A stretch of 10,708 nt of DNA. Origin: Rhodocyclaceae bacterium UBA6160 (lineage in GTDB: Bacteria; Pseudomonadota; Gammaproteobacteria; Burkholderiales; Rhodocyclaceae). A program made the position numbers and the translations under genes. Below, in pieces: positions 1 through 7,750 of the stretch. The stretch covers positions 1-10,708 of the forward strand of contig DIUK01000022.1 in assembly GCA_002422995.1 (NCBI GenBank), in the 5' to 3' direction. The notes under the pieces are model-generated. The model did not search any database. It saw nothing but the letters and a program-made list of their open reading frames with translations, and was not told the DNA's origin. Position 1 is the first letter of the stretch. Each line of letters opens with the position of its first letter.

Positions 1-557
<557 letters not shown>

Positions 558-641
558 TTAATAAGCTATTGCAGCATCGGCATAGAGTTCGATAAAAAAC
601 CACATGGCCGATAATTCATTGTGCAGATTTGCCTTCATCAT
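558..641 (-). CDS. Small leader ORF upstream of katG (26-27 codons)
   Basis: This small ORF sits between the predicted katG promoter and katG, on the same strand. It has two adjacent ATG codons (641 and 638). An AAAGGAG motif at 645-651 lies three bases from the first and six from the second, so the second is the better start, giving 26 residues. The peptide has an acidic, aromatic and hydrophobic middle (AMWFFIELYADAAIAY at the C-terminus) and ends at TAA 24 nt before the katG start. Its ribosome binding site is as strong as that of katG and both read AAAGGAGAAA. The predicted transcript would start only about 20 nt upstream, so ribosomes would meet this ORF first. It could be a leader peptide, a small protein in its own right, or a chance ORF. 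I do not recognise the peptide. Confidence 0.45.
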   Translation of the reverse strand: MMKANLHNELSAMWFFIELYADAAIAY

Positions 642-667
642 TTTCTCCTTTCGCGAACTGCAGAGTC

Positions 668-696
668 ATCTTAAGTTCGCCTTGGATATTAATCAA
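668..696 (-). promoter_or_regulatory. Predicted sigma70-type promoter for the katG transcript
   Basis: Read on the minus strand, TTGATT (696-691) is followed by a 17-base spacer and TAAGAT (673-668). Each hexamer matches four of six consensus bases. The start point would be near 660, about 20 nt before the leader ORF. The weak hexamers and the operator placed directly upstream fit a promoter that needs an activator. Confidence 0.5.
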
Positions 697-733
697 ATTG
701 ATTGTTTATATATTGGGGATAGTTAATTTCTAT
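697..733 (-). promoter_or_regulatory. OxyR-type operator, two half-sites, upstream of katG
   Basis: The left element at 719-733 is ATAG-N7-CTAT, a perfect outer match to the OxyR half-site. After exactly 7 bases comes a second, weaker element at 697-711, which on the minus strand reads ATAT-N7-CAAT. The known OxyR site for the tetramer is two ATAG-N7-CTAT elements separated by 7 bases, so both spacing and sequence agree. The weaker element abuts the -35 hexamer, as expected for a class I activator site. katG is a classic OxyR target. The regulator itself is not in this window. Confidence 0.6.
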
Positions 734-770
734 AAATAGACAGGCGCGGGTGTGCGCCATTTTTCGCGCG

Positions 771-800
771 CGGTGATTGATAGTGATTGGCGGTGATTGT
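771..800 (+). repeat. Three 10-bp direct repeats upstream of yoaA
   Basis: Three consecutive 10-bp units (771-780, 781-790, 791-800) share the core GTGATTG at the same position in each. The 10-bp period puts every core on the same face of the helix. They end 33 bases before the preferred yoaA start, next to its probable promoter, so they may bind a regulator. No known regulator is recognised. Confidence 0.6.
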
Positions 801-823
801 TTGTTTGTTGCACGTGCTACCAT
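797..823 (+). promoter_or_regulatory. Possible promoter for the yoaA-moaE operon
   Basis: An extended -10 element, TGCTACCAT (816-823 for TG plus hexamer TACCAT at 818-823), lies nine bases before the preferred yoaA ATG. A TTGTTT at 797-802 is the nearest -35-like hexamer, with a short 15-base spacer. If the promoter is real, the transcript would start only a few bases before the ATG, which would fit the missing ribosome binding site. This is a weak call. Confidence 0.3.
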
Positions 824-832
824 GCCGCGCCC

Positions 833-2785
833 ATGTCAGTTCTTGATCCTATTTTTGCTCTTGAAGGACCGCTTGCCCAAGCGGTTGAAGGGTTTCGCGT
901 GCGCCCGCAACAGCTGGAAATGGCCCAGCGCATTGCTTTGGCCATTGCAGACAACGCCGTGCTGGTCGCTGAAGCTGGTACGGGTACGGGAAAAACCTTT
1001 GCCTATCTGGTGCCAGCGCTGCTTTCGGGCGGCAAAGTCATTATTTCAACGGGGACAAAAACATTACAGGATCAATTGTTCAACCGCGATTTACCCGCCG
1101 TGCGGGCGGCGTTGAAAGTGGGCGCATCCATCGCGTTGCTCAAAGGTCGCGCAAACTATGTGTGTCCTTATCATCTTGAACGCGCGATGAGCACGGGACG
1201 CCTGGCATCACGTGAAGAAGCCGGTCATCTGCGCAAAATTGTTCGTTTTGCCGAACGTACCAAAACGGGGGACAAAGCCGAATGTGTGGATGTGCCCGAA
1301 GATTCATCCGCCTGGCATGTGGCGACATCGACACGCGAGAATTGTCTGGGGCAGGAGTGTCCGAACGTCAAGCAATGCTTTGTGTTGACGGCTCGCCAGA
1401 ATGCACAAATGGCTGATGTGGTGGTAGTCAATCATCATCTGTTTTTTGCCGATGTGATGTTGAAAGATGAAGGCATGGGCGAGCTGTTGCCGGCGTGTAA
1501 CACGGTGATTTTTGATGAGGCACACCAGTTGCCTGAAATTGCCGGGCTGTTTTTTGGCGAGAGTATTTCCACATCGCAGTTGATTGATTTATCGCGCGAT
1601 GTGCGAACCGAAGGACTGACCTCGGCAAAAGATTATCCGCCCTTGCAAGACGCCGCACAGGACTTGGATAAGGCGGCACGCGATTTGCGCTTGTCGGTCA
1701 AAAGCGAAAATGTGCGCTTGCCCGCAAGCCAGGTGGAAAACGAGCGCGATTTCTCTTCTGCCTTGACGACAGTAATAAACGCTTTGCGCGAGTTGGGCAA
1801 GCACCTCGAAACTCAATCCGCTCGCGGCGAAGGTCTGGCAAATTGCCTGGAGCGTACGCAGCAGTTAGTACAACGCTTGACGCGCTGGCAAAAAGGCGAA
1901 GCGGCTGAATCCGGTGGATCGGTCGTTAAATGGATCGAAGTGTATTCACAGGCGTTATCGCTGAATTTAACGCCCTTGGATATTGCGCCGATTTTCCGCC
2001 GCCAGATGGAAGGCCATCCGCGCGCGTGGATTTTTGCCTCTGCCACGCTGGCGGTGGGACAGAATTTTTCGCACTATTGCGATGCACTGGGCTTGCATGA
2101 AGCTGAAACGGTGGTGTGGGGCAGCCCGTTTGATTACGCCAATCATGGTTTGTTGTACGCGCCCCAAGGCATGCCGGATCCGAACAGTGCCTTATATCAG
2201 GAGGCTGTGGCCGAAGCTGCCTGGCCAGCTATTCGCGCAGCAGGCGGGCGAACCTTTGTGCTGTGCACTTCGCTTCGTGCAATGCGGCGAATACGCGAGC
2301 TATTGCAAGAGAAGCTGCAAAAAGAAGCGCTTGATTTACCCTTGCTCATGCAAGGCGAAGGTTCGAAAACAGAACTGCTGGAACGGTTTCGCTTTCTCGG
2401 CAACGCGATTCTTGTGGCCAGCGTGAGCTTTTGGGAAGGTGTGGATGTGCGCGGCGAAGCGCTTTCGCTGGTGGTTATCGACAAGCTGCCGTTTGCGCCA
2501 CCTGATGATCCCGTGCTTGCCGCTCGCATTGAAAGCTTGCGCGCTGCGGGCGAGAATGCCTTTATGACCTACCAATTACCGCAAACCGTCATCAGCATGA
2601 AGCAGGGTGCGGGCCGCTTGATTCGCGATGAGGCGGATCGCGGCGTGTTGATGATTTGTGATCCCCGTCTGACCAGCAAGCCGTATGGCAAAGCCATCTG
2701 GCGCTCCTTGCCGCCGATGCGCCGCACGCGCGATATTGCGGATGTTGAGACATTTTTCTCCCAGCCGGTAAAATCAGCCTCATGA
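833..2785 (+). CDS. yoaA: ATP-dependent DNA helicase of the DinG/XPD family, YoaA type
   Basis: This is an iron-sulfur superfamily 2 helicase that unwinds DNA 5' to 3'. Counting from ATG 833 (650 residues), the Walker A motif AGTGTGKT is at 48-55 and the DEAH box (VIFDEAHQLPE) at 228-231. Four cysteines, 111, 171, 176 and 182, have the spacing of the XPD/DinG 4Fe-4S cluster. Motif VI is QGAGRLIRDEADRG (591-604). The blocks NHHLFFAD, SFWEGVDVRG and DKLPFAPPDDP match E. coli YoaA as I remember it, and the length is close to its roughly 640 residues; YoaA works with HolC in replication repair there. A TTG at 797 would add 12 Cys-rich, unconserved residues, so the ATG is preferred, although it has no clear ribosome binding site. 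The stop overlaps the next start as ATGA. It heads a likely operon that continues into the Moco genes. Confidence 0.93.
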   Translation: MSVLDPIFALEGPLAQAVEGFRVRPQQLEMAQRIALAIADNAVLVAEAGTGTGKTFAYLVPALLSGGKVIISTGTKTLQDQLFNRDLPAVRAALKVGASIALLKGRANYVCPYHLERAMSTGRLASREEAGHLRKIVRFAERTKTGDKAECVDVPEDSSAWHVATSTRENCLGQECPNVKQCFVLTARQNAQMADVVVVNHHLFFADVMLKDEGMGELLPACNTVIFDEAHQLPEIAGLFFGESISTSQLIDLSRDVRTEGLTSAKDYPPLQDAAQDLDKAARDLRLSVKSENVRLPASQVENERDFSSALTTVINALRELGKHLETQSARGEGLANCLERTQQLVQRLTRWQKGEAAESGGSVVKWIEVYSQALSLNLTPLDIAPIFRRQMEGHPRAWIFASATLAVGQNFSHYCDALGLHEAETVVWGSPFDYANHGLLYAPQGMPDPNSALYQEAVAEAAWPAIRAAGGRTFVLCTSLRAMRRIRELLQEKLQKEALDLPLLMQGEGSKTELLERFRFLGNAILVASVSFWEGVDVRGEALSLVVIDKLPFAPPDDPVLAARIESLRAAGENAFMTYQLPQTVISMKQGAGRLIRDEADRGVLMICDPRLTSKPYGKAIWRSLPPMRRTRDIADVETFFSQPVKSAS

Positions 2786-4152
2786 CGACACATGCCTGCA
2801 TTGCCCTGGCGGATCGGCTTAACGCCGGATGTCATTGCGAGTCGCTCGATCGAGTACTGTTGAACCGTGAGCTGGAGCGCGTCAGCCAGGGTTTTAACGA
2901 GCTGGTTATGGTACAGCGGCCGCATTTGTTTTCCAGTTCCATGACCTTTGTGGGCGATGAACATATCCGGCAGATGGCCGCGCTGATCGACGCTATTGAA
3001 CAGGTGGTGGCCATGCCTGCGTATCAGGCGCATGTCTTAGCCCATGCGCCTGACATTGCCCACCATCAACCAACGGCACGTGGTGTTTTTATGGGTTACG
3101 ACTTTCATGTGGGCCGCACAGGGCCGCAACTGATCGAGATCAATACCAACGCAGGCGGTGGCTTGCTCAATGCGTTACTGGCGCGTGCGCAAAAAGCCTG
3201 TTGCAAGGATGTAGAAGCCTTGTTGCCCGGCGATTTGGCACATGCCACGCCGGAGCAGATGTTTCTCGACATGTTTCGCGCGGAATGGCAGGCTGGGGCC
3301 GCACATGTTCGCCGTCCGAAAAGTGACCTTTCCAGAGACGGATTCAAAGCTTCGCGGCGTGTCACCAGCGCCGACTTTTTGAGGAATCCATTGCCAGGGA
3401 CGGTTGCCATCGTCGATCTTGCGCCGCCCCTGCAATATCTTTATCCGGAATTTTTATTGTTCCAGCGATTGTTTGTAGAGGCGGGTATTGAAGCCGTGAT
3501 TTGCGATCCGGCCGAACTGGTCTTCCGCGACGGTGCACTATGGCATGGGACGACGAAAATCGATCTGGTCTACAACCGGCTCACGGATTTCTCTCTTGCC
3601 GAACCTGCAAGCGCCGCCTTGCGCGCGGCTTATCTTGCCGACGCCGCAGTGATTACGCCGCATCCGCGCGCGCATGCGCTGTACGCCGACAAGCGCAATC
3701 TCGTTGCGCTCTCCGACGCTGACCTCTTGGCATCCTGGGGTGTCGATGAAACAACGCGCAGACTGTTGCTTGACGGTATTCCGCACACGGAACGGGTGTC
3801 AGCGGAACGCGCAGCAGACTTTTGGACGCGGCGGAGGCAATTGTTTTTCAAGCCAGCGACAGGTTATGGTGCCAAGGCAGCCTATCGTGGCGACAAGATT
3901 ACCAAACGCGTTTTTGATGAAGTGCTGGCTGGCGACTACGTTGCCCAGGCGCTGGTGCCGCCCTCGCAGCGCACCTTGCAAGTTGGCGAGACGCCCGTCG
4001 AACTCAAGATTGACCTGCGCAATTATGTCTATGCCGCCCATGTGCAACTGATTGCCGCGCGCCTGTGGGCGGGGCAGACCACCAATTTCCGCACGCCCGG
4101 CGGCGGCTTTGCGCCGGTTCTGGCGGTGCCTTGTCCTGAGGAGGTGCGATGA
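2782..4152 (+). CDS. Uncharacterised ATP-grasp-like protein, probably circularly permuted
   Basis: The 456-residue product has ATP-grasp-like motifs in an unusual order. LIEINTNAGGG at 118-127 resembles the metal- and substrate-binding strand (E-x-N) usually near the end of the fold. FFKPATGYGAKAAYRG at 355-370 resembles the lysine and glycine-rich loop that holds ATP and usually comes first. The end, with DLRNYVYAAHVQLIAARLWAG followed by TNFRTPGGGFAPV (411-446), looks like a conserved block. This order recalls the circularly permuted ATP-grasp and glutathionylspermidine-synthase-like families, which join a carboxylate to an amine or thiol using ATP. No signal peptide is seen, so it is probably cytoplasmic. 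It overlaps yoaA and mobB by 4 nt on each side, so it is probably translationally coupled to both. The substrate is unknown, and a part in cofactor metabolism is only inferred from position. Confidence 0.7.
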   Translation: MTTHACIALADRLNAGCHCESLDRVLLNRELERVSQGFNELVMVQRPHLFSSSMTFVGDEHIRQMAALIDAIEQVVAMPAYQAHVLAHAPDIAHHQPTARGVFMGYDFHVGRTGPQLIEINTNAGGGLLNALLARAQKACCKDVEALLPGDLAHATPEQMFLDMFRAEWQAGAAHVRRPKSDLSRDGFKASRRVTSADFLRNPLPGTVAIVDLAPPLQYLYPEFLLFQRLFVEAGIEAVICDPAELVFRDGALWHGTTKIDLVYNRLTDFSLAEPASAALRAAYLADAAVITPHPRAHALYADKRNLVALSDADLLASWGVDETTRRLLLDGIPHTERVSAERAADFWTRRRQLFFKPATGYGAKAAYRGDKITKRVFDEVLAGDYVAQALVPPSQRTLQVGETPVELKIDLRNYVYAAHVQLIAARLWAGQTTNFRTPGGGFAPVLAVPCPEEVR

Positions 4153-4658
4153 AGGTTTTTGGTTTGGCAGGCTATTCAGGCGCCGGTAAGACAACGCTGC
4201 TCGAAGCGCTGATCCCGCGGTTTGTCGCGGCGGGTTTGCGCGTCTCGCTGCTCAAGCATGCGCATCATCATTTTGATATTGACCGGCCAGGCAAGGATTC
4301 GTATCGTTTGCGCGAGGCGGGGTGCGCTGAAGTCTTGCTCGTCTCCGGCCAGCGCTGGGCTTTGATGCATGAATTGCGCGATGCACCAGAACCCAGTTTT
4401 GAAGAACAGATTGCCCGTTTTTCAGATTGTGATCTGGTGCTGGTGGAAGGCTTTAAACACATGCCTGTGCCCAAGCTCGAAGTGCACCGGCCTGCGGTGG
4501 GCAAACCGTTGATCGCCACGGATGATAACGAGCATATTGTGGCGGTCGCCACCGATGAGCCTGAGGTTGTTGCAAGGCTCACGCAGCGGCCGGTGTTGCC
4601 ATTAAATAACTCGGCAGCGATTGCCGAATTCATTCTTCAGCATCAAGGATTGGTATGA
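4149..4658 (+). CDS. mobB: Molybdopterin-guanine dinucleotide biosynthesis adaptor protein MobB
   Basis: MobB is a GTP-binding P-loop protein that assists MobA in attaching GMP to molybdopterin, giving the MGD cofactor of DMSO-reductase-family enzymes. The 169-residue product has the usual family length. The P-loop GYSGAGKTT is at residues 8-16. The family signature KHAHHHFDIDRPGKDSYR is at 36-53, and LVEGFKHMPVPKLEVHR (98-114) is the second conserved block. The ATG at 4149 overlaps the stop of the ATP-grasp gene and is preceded by a strong GAGGAGG ribosome binding site. The stop overlaps the moeA start as ATGA. MobA itself is not in the window. Identity is very secure from the motifs and the neighbouring moeA. 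Confidence 0.95.
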   Translation: MKVFGLAGYSGAGKTTLLEALIPRFVAAGLRVSLLKHAHHHFDIDRPGKDSYRLREAGCAEVLLVSGQRWALMHELRDAPEPSFEEQIARFSDCDLVLVEGFKHMPVPKLEVHRPAVGKPLIATDDNEHIVAVATDEPEVVARLTQRPVLPLNNSAAIAEFILQHQGLV

Positions 4659-5905
4659 CGATTTTAAGTTTTGATGACGCATCAGGCCGCCTGCTGGCGC
4701 AAGCGCAGGCAGTGACCGAAACCGAATTCGTGCCCACAAATGCAGCACGAGGACGGATATTGGCAAATAGCCTCGTCGCGTCGCTCAATGTGCCACCGCT
4801 GGATAACAGCGCGATGGATGGTTATGCCATTCGGTGTGCCGATGTTCCTGCACTCGGTACGCGCCTGCCGATCTCGCAACGTATTGCAGCGGGAAATGTC
4901 GGCCAGGCGTTAGTGCGGCAAACGGCCGCCCGCATTTTTACAGGTGCGCCAATTCCGGCGGGGGCAGACGCGGTAGTCATGCAAGAACACTGCACGCAGG
5001 ATGGTGATGCTGTGATTGTGAATGCGCTACCAAAGCCAGGCCAAGCCATTCGGCGATGCGGCGAGGATATTGCCACAGGCGCAGAGGTGATTGCTGCCGG
5101 CACGCGCCTGACCGCAGCGCATCTGGGTTTGGCTGCATCGGTAGGCGTAGCGGAATTATGTGTGTTTCGCCGGTTGCGTGTGGCGTTGTTTTCAACAGGC
5201 GATGAGCTCACCATGCCCGGCGAGCCACTCAAGCCCGGCGGCATTTACAACTCCAACCGCACCATGCTGCATGCGCTGCTGGAAGGGCTTGGTTGTGTTG
5301 TTGCCGATAGGGGCATTGTGTCTGATAGTCTGGATGCCACGCGTGCCGCATTGCGTGTAGCGGCGCAGGACAATGATTTGATTTTGACCAGCGGCGGCGT
5401 TTCAGTGGGCGAAGAAGATCATGTGAAAGCGGCAGTGAACGCTGAAGGTGAGCTGAATTTGTGGAAGATTGCGATCAAGCCTGGCAAACCGTTTGCGTTT
5501 GGCTCGATACGAAAAGTCGGCGCTGGTGAGACGGCGAGCAGGATAGAAAATGAGTCTTTTATCAACACAGCTGCACGGTTTATCGGCCTGCCCGGCAATC
5601 CCGTTGCCAGTTTTGTGACTTTTCTTATGCTGGTGCGGCCCTTCATTTTGGCCATGCAGGGCGCAAGTTGTGTGACGCCTCGCGTGCTGCATTTGCGTGC
5701 TGATTTTTCCTGGAAGGGGGATGCGCGGCGTGAATTTTTACGTGCACGCATCAACGATCAAGGCGGGCTCAGCTTATATTCGCAGCAAGGTTCAGCGGTG
5801 CTCACCTCTTGTGCATGGGCTGATGGATTGATTGATAATCTGCCAGGGCAAGCCATTGAGCCGGGGGATATCGTGCGCTTTATTGACTTCAATGCATTGG
5901 GATAA
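4655..5905 (+). CDS. moeA: Molybdopterin molybdenumtransferase MoeA
   Basis: MoeA inserts molybdate into adenylylated molybdopterin in the cytoplasm. The 416-residue protein has the family motifs in order: PPLDNSAMDGYA (47-58, with the conserved Asp55), TGAPIPAGADAVVMQE (96-111), TGDEL (181-185), YNSNRTML (198-205), TSGGVSVGEEDHV (245-257), KPGKPFAFG (275-283) and GLPGNPVASF (311-320). The usual GGVSVGDYD loop reads GGVSVGEED here. Between KPGKPFAFG and GLPGNP there are 27 residues where I expect about nine, so an insertion of roughly 18 residues seems present; the reading frame is intact. An AAGGA ribosome binding site inside the end of mobB lies five bases before the ATG, and the 4-nt overlap implies coupling. 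moaD follows after 5 nt. Confidence 0.96.
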   Translation: MTILSFDDASGRLLAQAQAVTETEFVPTNAARGRILANSLVASLNVPPLDNSAMDGYAIRCADVPALGTRLPISQRIAAGNVGQALVRQTAARIFTGAPIPAGADAVVMQEHCTQDGDAVIVNALPKPGQAIRRCGEDIATGAEVIAAGTRLTAAHLGLAASVGVAELCVFRRLRVALFSTGDELTMPGEPLKPGGIYNSNRTMLHALLEGLGCVVADRGIVSDSLDATRAALRVAAQDNDLILTSGGVSVGEEDHVKAAVNAEGELNLWKIAIKPGKPFAFGSIRKVGAGETASRIENESFINTAARFIGLPGNPVASFVTFLMLVRPFILAMQGASCVTPRVLHLRADFSWKGDARREFLRARINDQGGLSLYSQQGSAVLTSCAWADGLIDNLPGQAIEPGDIVRFIDFNALG

Positions 5906-5910
5906 ATACC

Positions 5911-6165
5911 ATGCACATTCATTTGCTTTATTTTGCCGGGCTGCGCGAGGTGCTAGGCGTTGCGACAGAAACGCTGGAGTTACCTGCGGAAATAGAGACA
6001 GTAGCCGGGCTACGTGAACTGCTGGCGGCGCGCGGTGCGCCGTGGACTGCGCTAGTCACCACCAAAAATCTTCGCGCTGCCGTGAATCAGGAAATGGCAG
6101 GGCAAGATGCTCGCGTTCATGCCGGAGATGAAGTCGCCTTTTTTCCGCCGGTCACCGGAGGGTAG
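5911..6165 (+). CDS. moaD: Molybdopterin synthase small (sulfur carrier) subunit MoaD
   Basis: MoaD is the ubiquitin-like sulfur carrier of molybdopterin synthase; its C-terminal glycine is converted to a thiocarboxylate that gives up sulfur to the cyclic precursor. The 84-residue length is normal. The start MHIHLLYFAGLRE is the beta-grasp opening strand, and the end VAFFPPVTGG shows the required terminal Gly-Gly. The ribosome binding site is weak (GGGATAA at the end of moeA), and the 5-nt gap suggests expression coupled to moeA. moaE, its partner subunit, begins 3 nt after the stop, so the heterotetramer subunits are made together. Confidence 0.95.
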   Translation: MHIHLLYFAGLREVLGVATETLELPAEIETVAGLRELLAARGAPWTALVTTKNLRAAVNQEMAGQDARVHAGDEVAFFPPVTGG

Positions 6166-6168
6166 GCC

Positions 6169-6633
6169 ATGTCGGTGACCATACAAGTGGCTGATTTTGA
6201 TTGTGGTCAGGAAATTGCCGCGATGACCAAAGGACGTGATGACATTGGCGCGCTTGCCAGTTTTATCGGGCTGGTGCGGGCAGATACCCTGGGCACAGAA
6301 AATATTGACTCGATGCAGCTGGAGCATTACCCCGGTATGACGGAAAAAGCGCTGGCCGAGATTGTGGCAGCGGCAGAAAAACGCTGGATGCTACAGTCTG
6401 TGCGGGTGATTCACCGTGTGGGCAAGCTTTTGCCGGGTGAGCAAATTGTGCTGGTGCTAGTCGCCGCTAGTCACCGCGGTGCGGCGTTTGCGGCGTGTGA
6501 ATTCATCATGGATTTTTTGAAAACCCGCGCGCCTTTCTGGAAAAAAGAGGTAAGTGAACATTACGGACAGTGGGTTGAAGCGCGGGATAAGGATGAGATG
6601 GCGTTGCAGCGCTGGCAGGATGCAGAGAAGTAA
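6169..6633 (+). CDS. moaE: Molybdopterin synthase catalytic subunit MoaE
   Basis: MoaE binds cyclic pyranopterin monophosphate and, with MoaD, adds the two dithiolene sulfurs. The 154-residue product has the expected size. Family motifs visible are SFIGLVR (31-37), LEHYPGMTEKAL (51-62), HRVGKLLPGEQIVLV (82-96), and SHRGAAFAACEFIMDFLK (101-118) followed by PFWKKE (122-127). Lys118 and Lys125 correspond to the catalytic lysines 119 and 126 of E. coli MoaE. A GGAGGG ribosome binding site lies in the last codons of moaD. This is the last gene of the plus-strand operon; a terminator follows 30 nt after the stop. Confidence 0.96.
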   Translation: MSVTIQVADFDCGQEIAAMTKGRDDIGALASFIGLVRADTLGTENIDSMQLEHYPGMTEKALAEIVAAAEKRWMLQSVRVIHRVGKLLPGEQIVLVLVAASHRGAAFAACEFIMDFLKTRAPFWKKEVSEHYGQWVEARDKDEMALQRWQDAEK

Positions 6634-6662
6634 TTTTTCTTCTAAAGCTCAAAAAAGGACAT

Positions 6663-6693
6663 AAAAAAGCCAGGCTCAGAGCCTGGCTTTTTT
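6663..6693. terminator. Strong bidirectional terminator between moaE and the metallo-hydrolase
   Basis: A perfect hairpin pairs 6663-6676 with 6680-6693 (14 bp, core GCCAGGC/GCCTGGC, 3-base loop). It has six A on the left and six T on the right, so each strand ends in a U run. It lies between two converging transcripts and probably stops both. Confidence 0.92.
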
Positions 6694-6715
6694 ATTGAGT
6701 AAAAACCGCTTTTGC

Positions 6716-7750
6716 TTAATGCGCGTGATTTGCATGTGCGGCAGCAGTGTTTGCAACAGCGGCACTAGGCGTGGGGTTGAACTCTACGGGCACCCAGCGG
6801 TAGCTGCCTTTGCCTTCAGGAACGACATGGCCAATGCCGGGGAAGGGCAAGTGGGCGCCGGACATGAGCGATTTTTCATTTGCCACGCGTTTCAGGATAT
6901 CACGGCGCATGGCGATGGCTTTTTTCTGGTCAGCATCGAATTGAATGGCAACGCCAGGGTTGGAAAATTGAATGGCGTGGGCGTGCAGCATATCGCCAGT
7001 GATGACAAGCTTTTGGCCTTGGGATTCAACGATGTAAATTCGATGTCCCGGGGTATGGCCAGAGGCATTAACGGCCGTGATACCTGGGACGATTTCACCC
7101 GTGCCATCGCCAGGGATGGGTTTCCATTGCCCACTGGCTTGGTAGGGGGCAGCGCTGGCCTGTGCCATTTGAAAAAAACCTTGCATGGCAGGCGAGGCTT
7201 TGGCGGCAATGTCTTTGGATAGCCAGAAATCATTTTCCGCTTGTGAGACAGAGACGCTCGCATTCGGGAAGATGGGTTTGCCTGCCTGATCATTGATGCC
7301 GCCCACATGGTCTGCATGCAAATGGGTAATCACGATGCGATCAACTTGCTCTGGCGAGTAGCCAGCAGCTTTAAGGTTTTGCACCAGATTACCAAGCGTT
7401 GGGCCAAACAAGCCAGCCGCTCCGGCATCTACCAGAACCAAGTTCTTGCCTGTATTGATGAGATAAGCATTCACGGCAGTAGTCATCTTTGGGTTGCCGA
7501 CAAACATGCGGTCAAGGGCACGATTCAGTTTTTTGTCTTCAGCATGTTGCAACAGGCTTTTATCAAGTTGCATTACACCATCAAGCAGTGCCGTGACTTC
7601 AATTGAGCCAACCATGATGCGGTAGTAACCGGGCACCTGGGTTTTGGCCATCGGTGCTTCGGCATAGGCTGGTGCGGTGAGCAGGGTGCTCATGCCGGAT
7701 AAAGCCAGTGCAGCAAGTAAAACGCGCAGTAATTTGGATGGCTTTTGCAT
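6716..7750 (-). CDS. Exported metallo-beta-lactamase-fold hydrolase
   Basis: The 344-residue protein begins with a signal peptide: KLLR, then a hydrophobic stretch, then cleavage after AYA at about residue 30, so it should act in the periplasm. The zinc motif HLHADHVGG (143-151) supplies His143, His145, Asp147 and His148. The other ligands are likely His232 or His236 in GHTPGH, Asp253 in ITGD, and His300 in GAHLPFPG. The overall pattern resembles the MBL hydrolases related to quorum-quenching lactonases and methyl parathion hydrolase, but the substrate cannot be told from sequence. The C-terminus ends in an Ala/His-rich tail (AAAHANHAH) that may bind metal. An AGGAG site six to seven bases upstream supports the start. 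It lies 50 nt downstream of moaA on the same strand and may be co-transcribed with it. Confidence 0.9.
   Translation of the reverse strand: MQKPSKLLRVLLAALALSGMSTLLTAPAYAEAPMAKTQVPGYYRIMVGSIEVTALLDGVMQLDKSLLQHAEDKKLNRALDRMFVGNPKMTTAVNAYLINTGKNLVLVDAGAAGLFGPTLGNLVQNLKAAGYSPEQVDRIVITHLHADHVGGINDQAGKPIFPNASVSVSQAENDFWLSKDIAAKASPAMQGFFQMAQASAAPYQASGQWKPIPGDGTGEIVPGITAVNASGHTPGHRIYIVESQGQKLVITGDMLHAHAIQFSNPGVAIQFDADQKKAIAMRRDILKRVANEKSLMSGAHLPFPGIGHVVPEGKGSYRWVPVEFNPTPSAAVANTAAAHANHAH

Noticed and set aside
743..764. Hairpin GGCGC-GGGTGT-GCGCC followed by ATTTTT
   Set aside because: Only five base pairs, and it lies in a promoter region upstream of both divergent genes, so a terminator function is not supported.
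797..832. TTG start adding 12 residues to the YoaA-like helicase
   Set aside because: The added residues are Cys-rich and unlike family members, and the codon lies in the probable promoter and repeat array.
6695..7222. Open frame of 175 codons on the plus strand over the metallo-hydrolase gene
   Set aside because: It is antisense to the well-supported metallo-hydrolase, and its 5' end overlaps the terminator region.
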